A stretch of 64,000 nt of DNA from CBDFLT01 sp965249225 (GCA_965249225.1 CBDFLT010000009.1:372001-436000), one strand, 5' to 3'; counted from the first letter of the stretch, positions 50,461 to 60,700 are shown. Program-made: numbers and translations. The notes: generated by a model not told the origin, from the sequence alone.

Positions 50461-51077
50461 CCGATTATCTGGCGTTCGTTCCCATTGGATACCTTCTCGG
50501 ATCGGTGCCTTTTGGCATCATAGCAGGCCGTGTGTTCGGCCGGGTGGATATCCGGCGATACGGCAGTGGCAAGACGGGCATGACCAACGTCATGCGCACC
50601 GTCGGCGCGCCGGCGGCCGCACTCGTGCTCCTGCTGGACATGGGCAAGTCGATAGTGGCGGTGGTGCTGGCCCGCATGTTCTCCGACACGGCGGGGGTCG
50701 AGGCGGCCGCGGGGTTAGCGGCGTTGGTTGGCCACATATGGCCCGCTTTCGCGGGCTTTAAAGGCGGGAGAGGGACTGCGCCAGGCTGGGGAGGGCTGAT
50801 TATTCTCTCACCCTTCGCCGGGCTGGTCGCCTCGGTGATCGGGGTGGCGACGGTGGGCCTGTCTCGGTACGTGTCACTGGGCTCGCTTCTTGGGTCCAGC
50901 ACCGGCGCTATCATGATCGTGGTCCTATCCGCGGTGGAGTTCGAGCCCCTGGGCTATATCTGGTATGGGGCCATCGGAGGCCCGTTGGTCGTCATCCTCC
51001 ACCGGGGCAACATCTCGAGGCTCCTCAAGGGGCAAGAACGCAAGATGGGGCAGCCGGCCGAGCAGCCTCATGGATAA
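50457..51077 (+). CDS. plsY: acyl-phosphate:glycerol-3-phosphate acyltransferase
   Basis: 206 residues, GTG start overlapping the der stop. Integral membrane enzyme with about five spans; motifs IGYLLGSVPFGIIAGRVFGRVDIRRYGSGKTGMTNVMRTVG-type stretch (9-48: GS.PF and G..N.GATN-like with MTNVMR), GHIWPAFAGFKGGRG (near 98, glycerol-3-phosphate site) and a C-terminal HRGNISRLLKGQE. Makes lysophosphatidic acid from acyl phosphate. Its end overlaps gpsA by eight bases, so both steps of phospholipid head-group supply are coupled. Confidence 0.93.
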   Translation: MTDYLAFVPIGYLLGSVPFGIIAGRVFGRVDIRRYGSGKTGMTNVMRTVGAPAAALVLLLDMGKSIVAVVLARMFSDTAGVEAAAGLAALVGHIWPAFAGFKGGRGTAPGWGGLIILSPFAGLVASVIGVATVGLSRYVSLGSLLGSSTGAIMIVVLSAVEFEPLGYIWYGAIGGPLVVILHRGNISRLLKGQERKMGQPAEQPHG

Positions 51078-52125
51078 GCGAGTCAGCCGGGGGCCAAATG
51101 GGGGCTCGACGGTCAAAGTCGGCGTAGTAGGGACCACTAGCTGGGGTACCACTCTGGCCACCCTCTTAGCCCGACAAGGGGTGGATGTCCGACTGCTGGC
51201 GCGTACTGAGCGGGAGGCGGAGCTGCTGAGCTCCTCACGTCGCAACGAGAGACTTCTGCCCGGTTTGAAGCTGCCACCCAGCCTTAAGACCACCGCCTCT
51301 CCAGAGGAAGCGCTTACGGGCTCTACCCTGGTCATCCTGGCCGTCCCCTCGAGGAGCTTTAGGCAAAATGTCCTAGCAATTAGCCGGGCGCTGACATACC
51401 CCACGGTCGTGGTGAGCGCGACGAAGGGCCTGGAACTGGAATCCGGCAAGCGAATGAGCCAGATACTGGAAGAGGAGCTTGACCCCTCGCTGCACTTACG
51501 CATCTGTGCGCTGTCCGGCCCCAACCTGGCACGGGAGATTATCGAGGGCAAGCCCTCCTCCACCGTGGTGGCGTCGCGCGACGATGAGGCAGCCAGGGAG
51601 GTGCAGGCCATCCTTAACTCCTCCCGCTTCCGGGTGTATACGAACGACGACCTTATCGGCGTAGAGTTGGCCGGGGCCCTAAAAAATATCGTCGCCCTGG
51701 GCGCCGGCATCTGCGATGGCCTCGGATATGGTGACAATGCCAAGGCTGCGTTTATCACTCGCGGCCTGGCGGAGATCAGCCGCCTGGGGGTGGCCGCGAG
51801 TGCCAATCCCCTGACGTTCGCCGGCCTGGCGGGAATTGGCGACCTCGTGGCCACCTCTTCAAGCAAGCTCAGCCGCAATCACACGGTGGGCCGTCAGCTG
51901 GCCAAAGGGAAGACTTTAGAAGAGATACGCTCGTCCATGACGAACGTGGCTGAGGGAGTCGATACGACCGCGGCCGCGGTATTGCTGGCGGACATGCTGG
52001 ACGTGGAGATGCCCATCACACAGGCGACCTACAGCGTCCTATTCGATGGTATGTCGGTGCAAGAGGCCGTCGCCGAGCTGATGGGCCGAGCCCCGAGTCC
52101 GGAGTGGGTTGGTATCGACGTTTAG
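51070..52125 (+). CDS. gpsA: glycerol-3-phosphate dehydrogenase [NAD(P)+]
   Basis: 351 residues from ATG 51070, inside the end of plsY; the frame is open to 50965 but that reading is plsY in another frame. Dinucleotide fold KVGVVGTTSWGTTLATLLARQG, VVSATKGLELESG, SGPNLAREIIEGKPS, catalytic Lys in GALKNIVALGAGICDGLGYGDNAKAAFITRGL-type stretch (near 200-230), and FAGLAGIGDLVATSSSKLSRNHTVG. The first 15 residues (MDKRVSRGPNGGSTV) are an unusual basic extension. Supplies glycerol-3-phosphate for PlsY. Confidence 0.95.
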   Translation: MDKRVSRGPNGGSTVKVGVVGTTSWGTTLATLLARQGVDVRLLARTEREAELLSSSRRNERLLPGLKLPPSLKTTASPEEALTGSTLVILAVPSRSFRQNVLAISRALTYPTVVVSATKGLELESGKRMSQILEEELDPSLHLRICALSGPNLAREIIEGKPSSTVVASRDDEAAREVQAILNSSRFRVYTNDDLIGVELAGALKNIVALGAGICDGLGYGDNAKAAFITRGLAEISRLGVAASANPLTFAGLAGIGDLVATSSSKLSRNHTVGRQLAKGKTLEEIRSSMTNVAEGVDTTAAAVLLADMLDVEMPITQATYSVLFDGMSVQEAVAELMGRAPSPEWVGIDV

Positions 52126-52866
52126 GCGCCAAACTCGTAGAGTATGGCGGCCACCGTTGCGAGGCCGGCGGTCTCCGCCCTCAGAATGCGTTTGCCAAGG
52201 GTTACCGACTCGATGCCCCTTCGACCGCGCGTAGCCGATTTCCTCCTCGGTGAGCCCACCCTCTGGTCCGATTAACACGCTGACCGTCGGGACGGCTTCC
52301 GCATCAACTCTTAAGGTCTCCAGTACAGACTTGAGGCCAACACTGCTTTCCCGCTACCAGGGGACCAGAGCAAGCCCCTCGGCCGAGTCGCAGGCGCTAC
52401 AGAAGCCAACGGGTGAGTCCAGCTTCGGGATCCGCCCCCTCCCTGACTGCTCCGCGGCTTCGGTGACGATCCTTCCCCACCGCTCCAACCGGGAGGCCGC
52501 CCAGCGTTTGTCCCGAGCCTTTGGTACAGTCCTATCACAGAAAACGGGCACGAAGGCGGAAACGCCGAGCTCGGTCCCTTTCTGCAGGACAAACTCGAAT
52601 TTTTCCGCCTTGAGCACGGCCTGAACCAACGTGATCGCTACCCTCGTCTCCCCACTGCTCTGGTATCTCTGCTTTATGGAGCCCAGAACCTGACCTGGAG
52701 AGATGGAATCCAGCGTCACCTGATATTCCCAGCCGGTGTTGTCAAGAACGATGATCTCATCGCCGAGGCGTGCCCGCAAAACACGCGCCAGCTGCCGGGC
52801 CGTATCGCCCTTCAAAGCCACTCTTTCACCCTGGATGCAGTTCAAGGCAACGAAGAAGCGATGCAT
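52122..52866 (-). pseudogene. rsmE: 16S rRNA m3U1498 methyltransferase RsmE, disrupted
   Basis: Reading from ATG 52866 gives MHRFFVALNCIQGERVALKG, LVQAVLKAEKFEFVLQKGTELGV, and ends at an in-frame TAG (52356-52354) after LALVPW. The same frame continues RESSVGLKSVLETLRVDAEAVPTVSVLIGPEGGLTEEEIGYARSKG, i.e. the catalytic SPOUT knot. Then a +1 shift in the run of four C at 52216-52219 (GGGG on the gene strand) is needed to resume IESVTLGKRILRAETAGLATVAAILYEFGA ending at TAA 52122. Two independent lesions, one amber and one indel, argue for a pseudogene, though assembly error could explain either. Follows prmA closely, as in many genomes. Confidence 0.8.
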
Positions 52867-52874
52867 GGGAGCGC

Positions 52875-53777
52875 CTAGGCCCTGGATGCGACGAGGGTCA
52901 CCCAATCGCCGTCCACAACCGTGGTGGTGACGTCGGCACCGGCGTCGCGCAGTCGTTGGGCCACCTCATCGGCACGCCCCTCAAGGAGGCCAGACGCTAT
53001 CACATTGCCGGATCGTCTTACGGACTTGACCAGCTCATCCGCTAGGTCGTTTATCACCTTTGAGGATATGTTCGCGACCACGATATCGAATGTACCTGGC
53101 TGTACCCAAGGACTGGGTAAGGTCCCTTGGACTATCCGCACGGTGTTTTCAACACCGTTGTCCCGCACGTTTCCTTCGGCCACCGGCACGGCCACGGAGT
53201 CGATTTCCAGCCCAAACACCGCACTTGCCCCCAGCTTGGCAGCCGCGATGGACAGGATGCCCGATCCACTACCGACATCCAGCACGTTCATATCCGGCTC
53301 AACAAGGGTTTCGAGTTGCTGGAGACAGGCTCTGGTGGTGGGATGGTGTCCGGTCCCGAAGGCCATACCGGGGTCCAAGGTGACCACGATGTCCGCGGGC
53401 CCGGGTTCATAGCTTCGCCAGGACGGGCAGACGACGATACGCGTGCCCACCCTGAGAACGTGGAAATGCTCTTTCCAGGCCTCTTCCCACTCCTCCTGCT
53501 CAAGGACCCTCTCCTGGAGGGGCGAGATGGGACAGACCTGAGCGACCAGCCTGACGCCGAGGTCGATTCGGTGCCGGCGGGCATCGGTGGCGGAGTCGAG
53601 GGGCAGATATGTTCTGACTGTGGCGTGAACCGAATCTGGGGGCGAGTCCCCCTCATCCGGGTTGTATCCTCCAGCCTCTTCGACAGCTACTCCACCGCAT
53701 CCATATCGATAGAATATCTGGCTTAGGGGCTCGACGAACTCAGGAGGCGCTTTAACACTGATCTCTAGCCACTTCAA
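52875..53777 (-). CDS. prmA: ribosomal protein L11 methyltransferase
   Basis: 300 residues. N-terminal substrate-recognition domain (MKWLEISVKAPPEFVEPLSQIFYRYGCGG) and a class I SAM domain from about 130 (LDPGMAFGTGHHPTTRACLQQLE, VLDVGSGSGILSIAAAKLGA, ANISSKVINDLADELV). The FGTGHHPTT motif is diagnostic. The product trimethylates L11. It ends eight bases before the disrupted rsmE and follows dnaJ on the same strand, the usual dnaJ-prmA-rsmE order. Confidence 0.94.
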   Translation of the reverse strand: MKWLEISVKAPPEFVEPLSQIFYRYGCGGVAVEEAGGYNPDEGDSPPDSVHATVRTYLPLDSATDARRHRIDLGVRLVAQVCPISPLQERVLEQEEWEEAWKEHFHVLRVGTRIVVCPSWRSYEPGPADIVVTLDPGMAFGTGHHPTTRACLQQLETLVEPDMNVLDVGSGSGILSIAAAKLGASAVFGLEIDSVAVPVAEGNVRDNGVENTVRIVQGTLPSPWVQPGTFDIVVANISSKVINDLADELVKSVRRSGNVIASGLLEGRADEVAQRLRDAGADVTTTVVDGDWVTLVASRA

Positions 53778-53932
53778 AGTACAAGACCTCTCCCGCAGAA
53801 GCGCTAGAAGCTGCTTTAAAAGGCCTTAATCTGTCCGGAGGTGAGCACCCACACACCCGATGTTGCTAATTCCCGCCAAATCCGGACACCATGCTTGGAC
53901 ATCCCACCGGCAGAGCACTTTTGACGCCGCTT

Positions 53933-55072
53933 TTAACTATCGCCGCCGAGGGTGCCCTTGATCTTACCCAGCAAGCCCTTGTCGTCGCCCAAAGGCCCAG
54001 CGTCTGGGCCTTGCAACGTCTTCGACAGCCCTTCGAAATGCGCCCGTTGCTCCGTGGTGAGTGACCTCGGCGTCTCCACCACAGCGGTTACCAACTGATC
54101 GCCCCTACGCCGCTGGTCGCGCAGGTGCGGTACACCCCGGCCCTTGAGACGAAAAACCTGGCCCGACTGAGTACCGGGTGGGATTACAAGCTCGGCCTCG
54201 CCGTCAATGGTTGGCACCTTGGTGGTGACGCCAAGGGCGGCATGCGCCATGTTGATGCTCTGCTTGTATAGGATGTCGTAGCCCTCTCTATGGAAGAAGG
54301 TGTGAGGCTTGACGCCAACGGCCACATATAGATCACCCGGCGGACCGCCGTTTGACCCGGGCTCGCCCTCTCCGGTGAGGCGCACCTGCGTGCCGTTCTC
54401 GATTCCGCCGGGAATCGAGACGACCAACTTGCGATTCCTCCGCTCGTTACCGGTGCCTTTGCACTGCGAGCAAGGGTGGGTGATTACCCGGCCATCTCCT
54501 CTGCATACCCCGCAGGTCACGACCTGCATAAACTGGCCAAAGATGCTTTGGTGCGTACGTCGTACCTGACCGGAGCCACTACAGTTGGTGCACGTAGAGG
54601 AGGTGGTGCCGCGTTCACTTCGGCTGCCCTGGCAACTGCTGCACACCTCGGTACGCTTTATCTCAAACTCTTTCTCGGCCCCAAAGACCGCCTCCTCAAA
54701 CGCGATCGTGATGGAATATTGGAGGTCTCCACCGCGGCTGGCGGCGGTCCGAGTAGATGATCCGAAGCCCCCGAAAAACGCATCGAAAACGTCCCCAAAA
54801 CCGCCAAAAGTGTCGAACCCCTCAAAGCCCCTGGCACCATTTCCTGCCACACCTTGATGGCCAAAACGGTCGTAGCTGCGGCGCTGTTCCGGGTCGCTCA
54901 GGACCTGGTAAGCCTCGTTGATCTCTTTGAACTTCTCGGCCGCTCCATCGCTCTTGTTGCGATCGGGGTGGTATTCAAGCGCAAGCTTCCGGAAGGCCTT
55001 CTTGATCTCTTCCTCGGAGGCATCTTGGGATACTCCCAAGACCTCATAGTATTCTCGTTTGCCGGTGGTCAT
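53933..55072 (-). CDS. dnaJ: chaperone DnaJ
   Basis: 379 residues. J domain 1-70 with HPD in LEYHPDRNK, then a Gly/Phe-rich region (about 75-115), four zinc-binding CxxCxGxG-type repeats (CSSCQGSR, CTNCSGSG, CGVCRGDG, CSQCKGTG; the first ends SR instead of GxG), and the C-terminal substrate-binding domains. Co-chaperone of DnaK. Unlike the common order, grpE and dnaK are absent between hrcA and dnaJ. Confidence 0.95.
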   Translation of the reverse strand: MTTGKREYYEVLGVSQDASEEEIKKAFRKLALEYHPDRNKSDGAAEKFKEINEAYQVLSDPEQRRSYDRFGHQGVAGNGARGFEGFDTFGGFGDVFDAFFGGFGSSTRTAASRGGDLQYSITIAFEEAVFGAEKEFEIKRTEVCSSCQGSRSERGTTSSTCTNCSGSGQVRRTHQSIFGQFMQVVTCGVCRGDGRVITHPCSQCKGTGNERRNRKLVVSIPGGIENGTQVRLTGEGEPGSNGGPPGDLYVAVGVKPHTFFHREGYDILYKQSINMAHAALGVTTKVPTIDGEAELVIPPGTQSGQVFRLKGRGVPHLRDQRRRGDQLVTAVVETPRSLTTEQRAHFEGLSKTLQGPDAGPLGDDKGLLGKIKGTLGGDS

Positions 55073-55103
55073 GCGTTAAGCCAAAACGAAGACATATAGG
55101 CTA

Positions 55104-55132
55104 ATTATAATAGCTCGGCTAGCCCTACACAA
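55104..55132 (-). promoter_or_regulatory. candidate promoter for dnaJ
   Basis: On the minus strand TTGTGT (55132-55127), 17-base spacer, perfect TATAAT (55109-55104). The -35 is weak (three of six). No CIRCE inverted repeat (TTAGCACTC-N9-GAGTGCTAA) is visible here or before hrcA. A TGATAA/TTATCA hairpin lies in the same gap. The rest of 55133-55454 shows nothing else. Confidence 0.45.
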
Positions 55133-55435
55133 GCGGAACAACGACCTCGCACACTAGTCTTTACCCGATGCCACTCACGAGCATTCGATTCATGGCACGG
55201 ATATTCCACCGTATTGAGGTGTGGGATAAATCACCCCCAAAATCTGGACCTCAAGACCGGCGTGATTAGCCGCTAAGAGAGGTGATAACCTTCTTATCAG
55301 GTTTCGGGTGCCAGGGAAGGAGCGGAGCAGGCCTATGCGTGATGCCGTAGAGCTGTAGATAGATCAGAAAGTAGGAAACAAGCGAGCTTTTGAAAGTCGC
55401 CATTTCGGGACCGGGGAGACGTGCGTGGGACCAGG

Positions 55436-56455
55436 TTAGCCGTGGACGCTTTCGACCACTTCGCTCATCACAGTGGATACGAATTTCACACCGGCGATGG
55501 TCTTCGAATACTCCATACGCGTCGGCCCCACCGCGCTTACCACACCCACCGCTTCACCAGGAATGCCGTACTGGCATGCGACCACGCTAAAAGGCCGCAG
55601 CACATCACCCCGGTTTTCCTGGCCGATAACTACCTTTACAGCGTCCCCCTCGGGGACCTCTTCCAAAATAGCTCCAACCAAGGACCCTTCCTCCATACCC
55701 TGCACAACCGTGCGTACCTTCTCGCCTTCGGTGAACTCAGGTTGGAATAGAAGGTTGCGGAGGCCATCCACAGAGTGTTCGCGGTAGGGGGCGTCATCCT
55801 CTTCACTGAGAATAAGAGTGGTTGCCTCCACCAACATCTCCTCGAGCGGTGAAAGGGTATCGGCTTCCTTCATATCGATCTCGCGTCGTGTGATCCCCGT
55901 TAGATGCCGTTTGACGTTGCTGGCGGATACTTCGAGAGTAGCTGGGTCCGCTGACTTCTCGAGCCGAACGAGCTGTCTCCTAAATCTGGCCTGCTCAAGC
56001 ACTACGATAAGCAGGGCCAAGAAATCCTGCAGATACACCAACTCCAGATGCTTGACACGCGATTCTGCCGCCTTAGAAAAGGTTGCACCCGCCATGTTTC
56101 CCACAAGTTCCGCCAGTGTGCTGGCAGCAACACCCGCCCAGTCGTCAACATCGGCATCTATGAGTTGCTTCTTCACGGAGGCGCGTATCGGCTGCGGGAT
56201 CTGAACGGATTCATCGATGGCCAGCGATTCGACGAACAGGCGGTAGCCTTTGTCCAGAGGAACGCTCCCGGCAGAGGGATGCGGCCTCGTGATGTAGCCG
56301 ATCTCCTCAAGCTCGGCCACGTCGTTTCTAACGGTTGCCGGGCTTACGCCCAGATCGTGGCCACGTGCGATCGACTCGGAAGCGATCGGCGTAGCCGTTC
56401 GGACGTAATCGCTAACGATCGTCTTCAGGATGATCTCTTGTCTGTCGGTTAGCAT
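55436..56455 (-). CDS. hrcA: heat-inducible transcription repressor HrcA
   Basis: 339 residues from ATG 56455 (the frame opens nine bases earlier at GTG 56464; MLTDRQEIILKTIVSDYV matches the family start). The winged helix (about 1-75: TATPIASESIARGHDLGVSPATVRNDVAELEEIGYI) and the GAF-like dimerisation domain with inserted helical part (VIGQENRGDVLRPFSVVACQYG near 285) are clear. It normally binds CIRCE and needs GroE for activity. No CIRCE is seen upstream of dnaJ, so its target operon is probably elsewhere (grpE-dnaK or groESL). Confidence 0.93.
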   Translation of the reverse strand: MLTDRQEIILKTIVSDYVRTATPIASESIARGHDLGVSPATVRNDVAELEEIGYITRPHPSAGSVPLDKGYRLFVESLAIDESVQIPQPIRASVKKQLIDADVDDWAGVAASTLAELVGNMAGATFSKAAESRVKHLELVYLQDFLALLIVVLEQARFRRQLVRLEKSADPATLEVSASNVKRHLTGITRREIDMKEADTLSPLEEMLVEATTLILSEEDDAPYREHSVDGLRNLLFQPEFTEGEKVRTVVQGMEEGSLVGAILEEVPEGDAVKVVIGQENRGDVLRPFSVVACQYGIPGEAVGVVSAVGPTRMEYSKTIAGVKFVSTVMSEVVESVHG

Positions 56456-56582
56456 GGAGACCACTAGCGGATTGGAGCGGGTGGCGGTGACTTATAAAAT
56501 GAATGTAGCATCGCCGTAGGGGGGCGGCAAGCATGCCGAAGCCAAGGCGTGACGAAAAGCGCGGTCCACCGACCTGTTCCGC

Positions 56583-57629
56583 TCAGGAAGGTAGGCGGGG
56601 ACGCCACCGCCTGTATGATGCGATCAGCAACAAGGGAGCCACCAGCAGCAGCAGATTACCGGTGCCCGTCGCCAAAGGCGTATCACCGAACGGGAGACAT
56701 CCTCCACCACCCTCTTCGGCCACGGGAATAGAGGTCGGGAGGACAACCATGGGCGTCGGCGGCACGCTCGTCGCAGTCGGTGTAGGTGTTGACGTCGGAG
56801 TTGCCGTAGGGGTAGGAGTAGGAGTCGGCGTGGGCGTTACCGTGGGTGGAGCCGGGGTAGGCGTAGGAGTCACAAGGCCCACGAAGAAGAGGTCGAATTC
56901 TCCCTCCCTGGCGCCGCTCTCATACGTATCGGTGGTCCCGGAGACAACGCCGTTCAAGAGGAACTCCACCGTCCCCCCCACCAGGCTGATGTCCAGTGGG
57001 TCCACCACCAGGTTTCGGTAAGCGTCCCCTGCGATAAAGGCCGGGAACGACGTGTACGACCCTACGCGCGCCACAAGTACCGCTCCCACAGGCACGGTCC
57101 CTCCGGCGATTATGACGCTGCCCGAGTAGACCGCCGGCTGGGCCACCTCAGGTATGGGTGTAGGAACCGGTGTCTCCGTGGGCGTGGGTGTCGGAGTCGG
57201 AGTGGGTTCAGGCACCATGGGGAAGATAAGGTTAAAACTCTCCTTGAGGGTAGGAAAACTCTTAACCAGGTAGGTGTCCGTCTGGTCTGCCTGGACACCG
57301 TCCAGATGGAAGGTTATCGTCTTGCCCCCGTAGGTCGTACTGGGGGGGCCCAAGACCAGGTTACGGTAGCGACCGTCCTCAACTACAACAGGTTCCGACT
57401 CACAGTCTTCGACTCTGGCCCTGATCAGCAGCCCATCCGGGACCGGGGCGCCCGCCGCCGTTGCGCTGCCCTCATAGATGACGGGGAGAGGAGGCAACTC
57501 AAGTTTGGCAGACGGGCACCGGGGAGGCTCCTCGTCCTGGGCGCTGGCCATGCTACCGAGGATTGTTCCGAGGCCTACGGCGACAAGCACGGTTGCCAAT
57601 ATCGCGGTCGGCCATCTGTTGAGCTTCAC
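56583..57629 (-). CDS. surface protein with two repeated beta domains and Thr-Pro linkers
   Basis: 348 residues from GTG 57629, five bases after AGGAAAG (TTG 57647 is an alternative inside the terminator). Signal peptide 1-31. Two similar domains (about 45-135 and 160-250) share YxGSxxxAGxxVPxG, RNLVxxP, GxTxxFxLxGVxxxxTDTY. Each is followed by a Thr-Pro linker (TPTPTPTPTETPVPTPIP; then an about 45-residue TP run). A C-terminal span near 315-335 (NLLLLVAPLLLIASY) ends in RRWRPRLPS, a cell-membrane anchor. Function unknown; a wall-spanning surface protein is inferred. It follows the large surface protein. Confidence 0.75.
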   Translation of the reverse strand: MKLNRWPTAILATVLVAVGLGTILGSMASAQDEEPPRCPSAKLELPPLPVIYEGSATAAGAPVPDGLLIRARVEDCESEPVVVEDGRYRNLVLGPPSTTYGGKTITFHLDGVQADQTDTYLVKSFPTLKESFNLIFPMVPEPTPTPTPTPTETPVPTPIPEVAQPAVYSGSVIIAGGTVPVGAVLVARVGSYTSFPAFIAGDAYRNLVVDPLDISLVGGTVEFLLNGVVSGTTDTYESGAREGEFDLFFVGLVTPTPTPAPPTVTPTPTPTPTPTATPTSTPTPTATSVPPTPMVVLPTSIPVAEEGGGGCLPFGDTPLATGTGNLLLLVAPLLLIASYRRWRPRLPS

Positions 57630-57645
57630 TGTTACTTTCCTGAGC

Positions 57646-57686
57646 AAAAAGACCTCCCTCCCCTGGTCTTAGAGGAGGGAGGTCTT
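57646..57686 (-). terminator. intrinsic terminator after the large surface protein
   Basis: Perfect 13-bp stem AAGACCTCCCTCC / GGAGGGAGGTCTT with a 12-base loop, then TTTTT on the minus strand. Only 17 bases before the GTG of the next gene, so the downstream gene is expressed by readthrough or by an unseen promoter. A second hairpin (CCTACGA/TCGTAGG) is at 57699-57716. Confidence 0.85.
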
Positions 57687-57731
57687 ACACTCCCCTCGCC
57701 TACGATATTTCGTAGGTCATCAAGCCATTTA

Positions 57732-60700
57732 CTACGGCACCACGGTCCCGGGCTCGTTGGCGTACACGAAGTAGCCCTTGCCGACGGTCACCACATCCGA
57801 GGATGCGGTCGTGGAGGTCTCAGGCAGGAGGCTAATGAACTTGTTGCCCGCGGTGTCGAACGTGTATGCCCTCGCCCAGTCGATGCTGGCGAAGTACTCG
57901 TCGGCGTCCACGTCCAAAGTCTTAATGTCGATTACGCTGACACCCACCAGGTTCCAACCCTGGTTCACCGCGAACGACGGAGGCAGGATTGCCGCGCCGG
58001 CCGTGAGGGCCGGGATGTCGACCGCGATCGCATCGAATGTCTCGCCATGGACCCAGTAGCCAGTGTTGGCGTTGACCGTCGTCAGGTTGCCAGTCCAGGC
58101 GCCCGCCGAGTTGCGGGTGGCGGTCCGCCACGGACTGACTTGTGTGGGATCGTAGGCCAGGACGGCGTCGATCTTCGGGTTGGTTATCACCGCGTTGATG
58201 TCGCCATCGGCGGGTGCACCAGGCATGGAGACAAGGTTCCAGCCCGGCCGGATGGAAACCTCGTACGGATCTCTTGCGATGATGCTGAACGTGGCCGTCT
58301 CCTCGAGGACCTCGTTGCCCGCCACGTCCACGCCACTGGCGACTATCGTGTAATCGCCCAGAGGCAGGCCGGTGGCGGCCCAGATCCAAGTCGAGCCGTC
58401 CTCGTCGGCGACGAAGCTCAAAAGCTCATCTGTGACGGTCCCGCTGGGCCACGTCACGTCGGCCTGTGTCAGGTCAACGGTCGTGAATGTGTCGCCGACG
58501 TACTCATCATCGTCGAAGATGACTCGTATGAACGGTGACTCGTTCTGCACCTCGTCCCCATCGGCGGGGTCGAAGGTGACCGTCGGTGTCGACTGGTCGA
58601 TCTCGAACCAGTGCTTCGGGTCGTCGTCACTGACGGATATGTAGTTGTAGCTCACTACCGCACTGGAGGCGGCCGCGGTAAATGGCGTCGTGGTCGCGAG
58701 GACGATCGTGTGCAGGCTGGCGTTCACCACCGAAACCCTGTTCGTGGCGACAGCGGAGCCGTTCAACCTGACGGAGACGTCGTCGCCGTCCAAATCGCCG
58801 TCGAGGTTCCGATCTGCAATGGGGCCAGTATCCAGACTCAGGCTGAGAGTCACTGACGAGGAATCAATTACGATTCGGGCGTCACCGTTCGCGTCGTTCC
58901 CGGACACGTCCTCATCTTCCACCACGACCATGTTGTCGATCGCGTTGGCGCCCAGGTCCGTGCTCTGTACGGTAATGCCGTATATGCCCGTGGCGGAACC
59001 GGCGCTGATCGTCAGCTCGGCCTCGAATTCCTCGGGCGCAGGCGAAGTCGAATCGAGGAGGCCGTTGTCCACGGCACCCGCTGAACCCTGGACCGAAATA
59101 AGCAGTCCACCACTAGAGGCCAGCTTCTCGTCGGTATCGACCTTGACGGTTACCACGTCGCCCTCGACCCCCAGGGCCAGGCTGACCCTAGCGGTCTGGG
59201 TCGGCGACAGGCCGTCCAAGGCCGCCTCCACCTCAAACCCGCTACCATCGGGGTCGAAGTCGAGCTCATTACCCGCCAGGTCTGTGACGGTGCCTACCAC
59301 GGTCACGGCAGGCGTGGTGTCCGGACCCAGCGCGGCAACGGCCAGGTACACGTAGATATCAGACCCATCCGTGCCCACGATCACAGCGGAGGGTGCGACG
59401 CCGTCCACCTCGAAGTCCGAGGCGGACACCGAGTCGGGATCAAGTGGCTCGCCGAACTCCGCCCTTACGGAGGTGTTAACCTCGTCGGTGTCCTCCGCGG
59501 CCAGGTTTGGATCCCAGGCCCTGCCGGTGATGGCCTCGACCAGCAAAGGAGCAACTGTGTCGATGGTCAAGCGGAGCGCGTCCGCGCCGGTCAGGAAAGT
59601 GGTGTTACCGGCCGCGTCGGAAGCGGAAATCTCCCAGTTGAACAACTCGCCGTCGGTTATTCTGAAGCCGCCGCTGGTGGCCTCCCAATCCGTGCCCTGA
59701 GAGAAGAAGGCCCTCAAGCCATTCGTTATGCCCTGGAAGGACGGGTCCCCCGAGGAAACGGGGACGGTGTTGATGGTAATTGTGATGGCGGTGGGAGCAT
59801 CGAGCGTCGATATGCCTGAGCCCGTGTCGGTCACGTCGAAGCTAATGACCGGGCTGGACTCGTTGGTAATTCCCTCGTCGGCGGGCGATATGTCGGTCAC
59901 GCTGGGTGCGAGAGCGTCGATGGCTATTGTGTCGGTGTCGACGACGACGCCGTCGTCGTCGAGGTACTGGACGGTCAGCATATCGGCGTCCTGCACCCAA
60001 ATGCCGTCGTCATTGGTGCCCCGGGACTCGGCGTTGGAGCTCAACAGTACCTGGCCCCGGAAGAGCTGCGACTCGGCATCGCGAGTGGCGACCGAGTAGG
60101 CCACTGTGATGGAACCGGCCGGCAGAGCGACTTCTGTGGTCGCATCCTTGAACGTGATCACGCCGGTGTTCACGTTCACCGTATCGATCTGGAAATCCTG
60201 AAAGACACTTCCTTCTTCGCCGAGGTCGATACCGTTCACACTGACGGTGATGTCGATGTTATCCAGGTCGCCATCCCCGTCGGTGTCCACGATGGGGACC
60301 ACCAGGGTCGTTATGCTAGTCGTGGCCCCAGAAGTGTCTAAACCAAGTAGTGGGGTCTCACCCGTAACGGCGGTGCTGGCGTTGAAATCCGACACCTCCC
60401 AGATCTGGACGATCTCCCCGGCGGGGTCGGAGGTGCTGAACACTTTGGCCCGCTCAAACTCAGTGTCGGAGCCGTCGTACCTGTCCTGGAGGTGGAAGTC
60501 GAATGCTGCAACGGTGTTCGAAGCAGATCGTGCGTCGGTTGCAGTAATTAGGTCGAAGGTGCCCGCTGCGGGGCTGAAGTTCTGAACAAGGGGCTGAGAA
60601 GTACCGACCGTGACGGTAGGACGGTCGACGAGCGGCGTATTGGTGGTGGTGGAGCTGTCGTAGCTCGCTGCGTCCAGCAAGAAGTAGTTTTTTTCAGTGG

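Noticed and set aside
52039..52278. Separate 79-residue ORF
   Set aside because: It is the frameshifted continuation of the disrupted rsmE, not an independent gene.
55073..55435. CIRCE element or missing grpE/dnaK remnants
   Set aside because: No TTAGCACTC/GAGTGCTAA pair and no reading frame resembling GrpE or DnaK.
57306..58538. 410-codon plus-strand ORF
   Set aside because: Antisense to two clear surface-protein genes, low-complexity Arg/Gly/Val composition, no recognisable domain.
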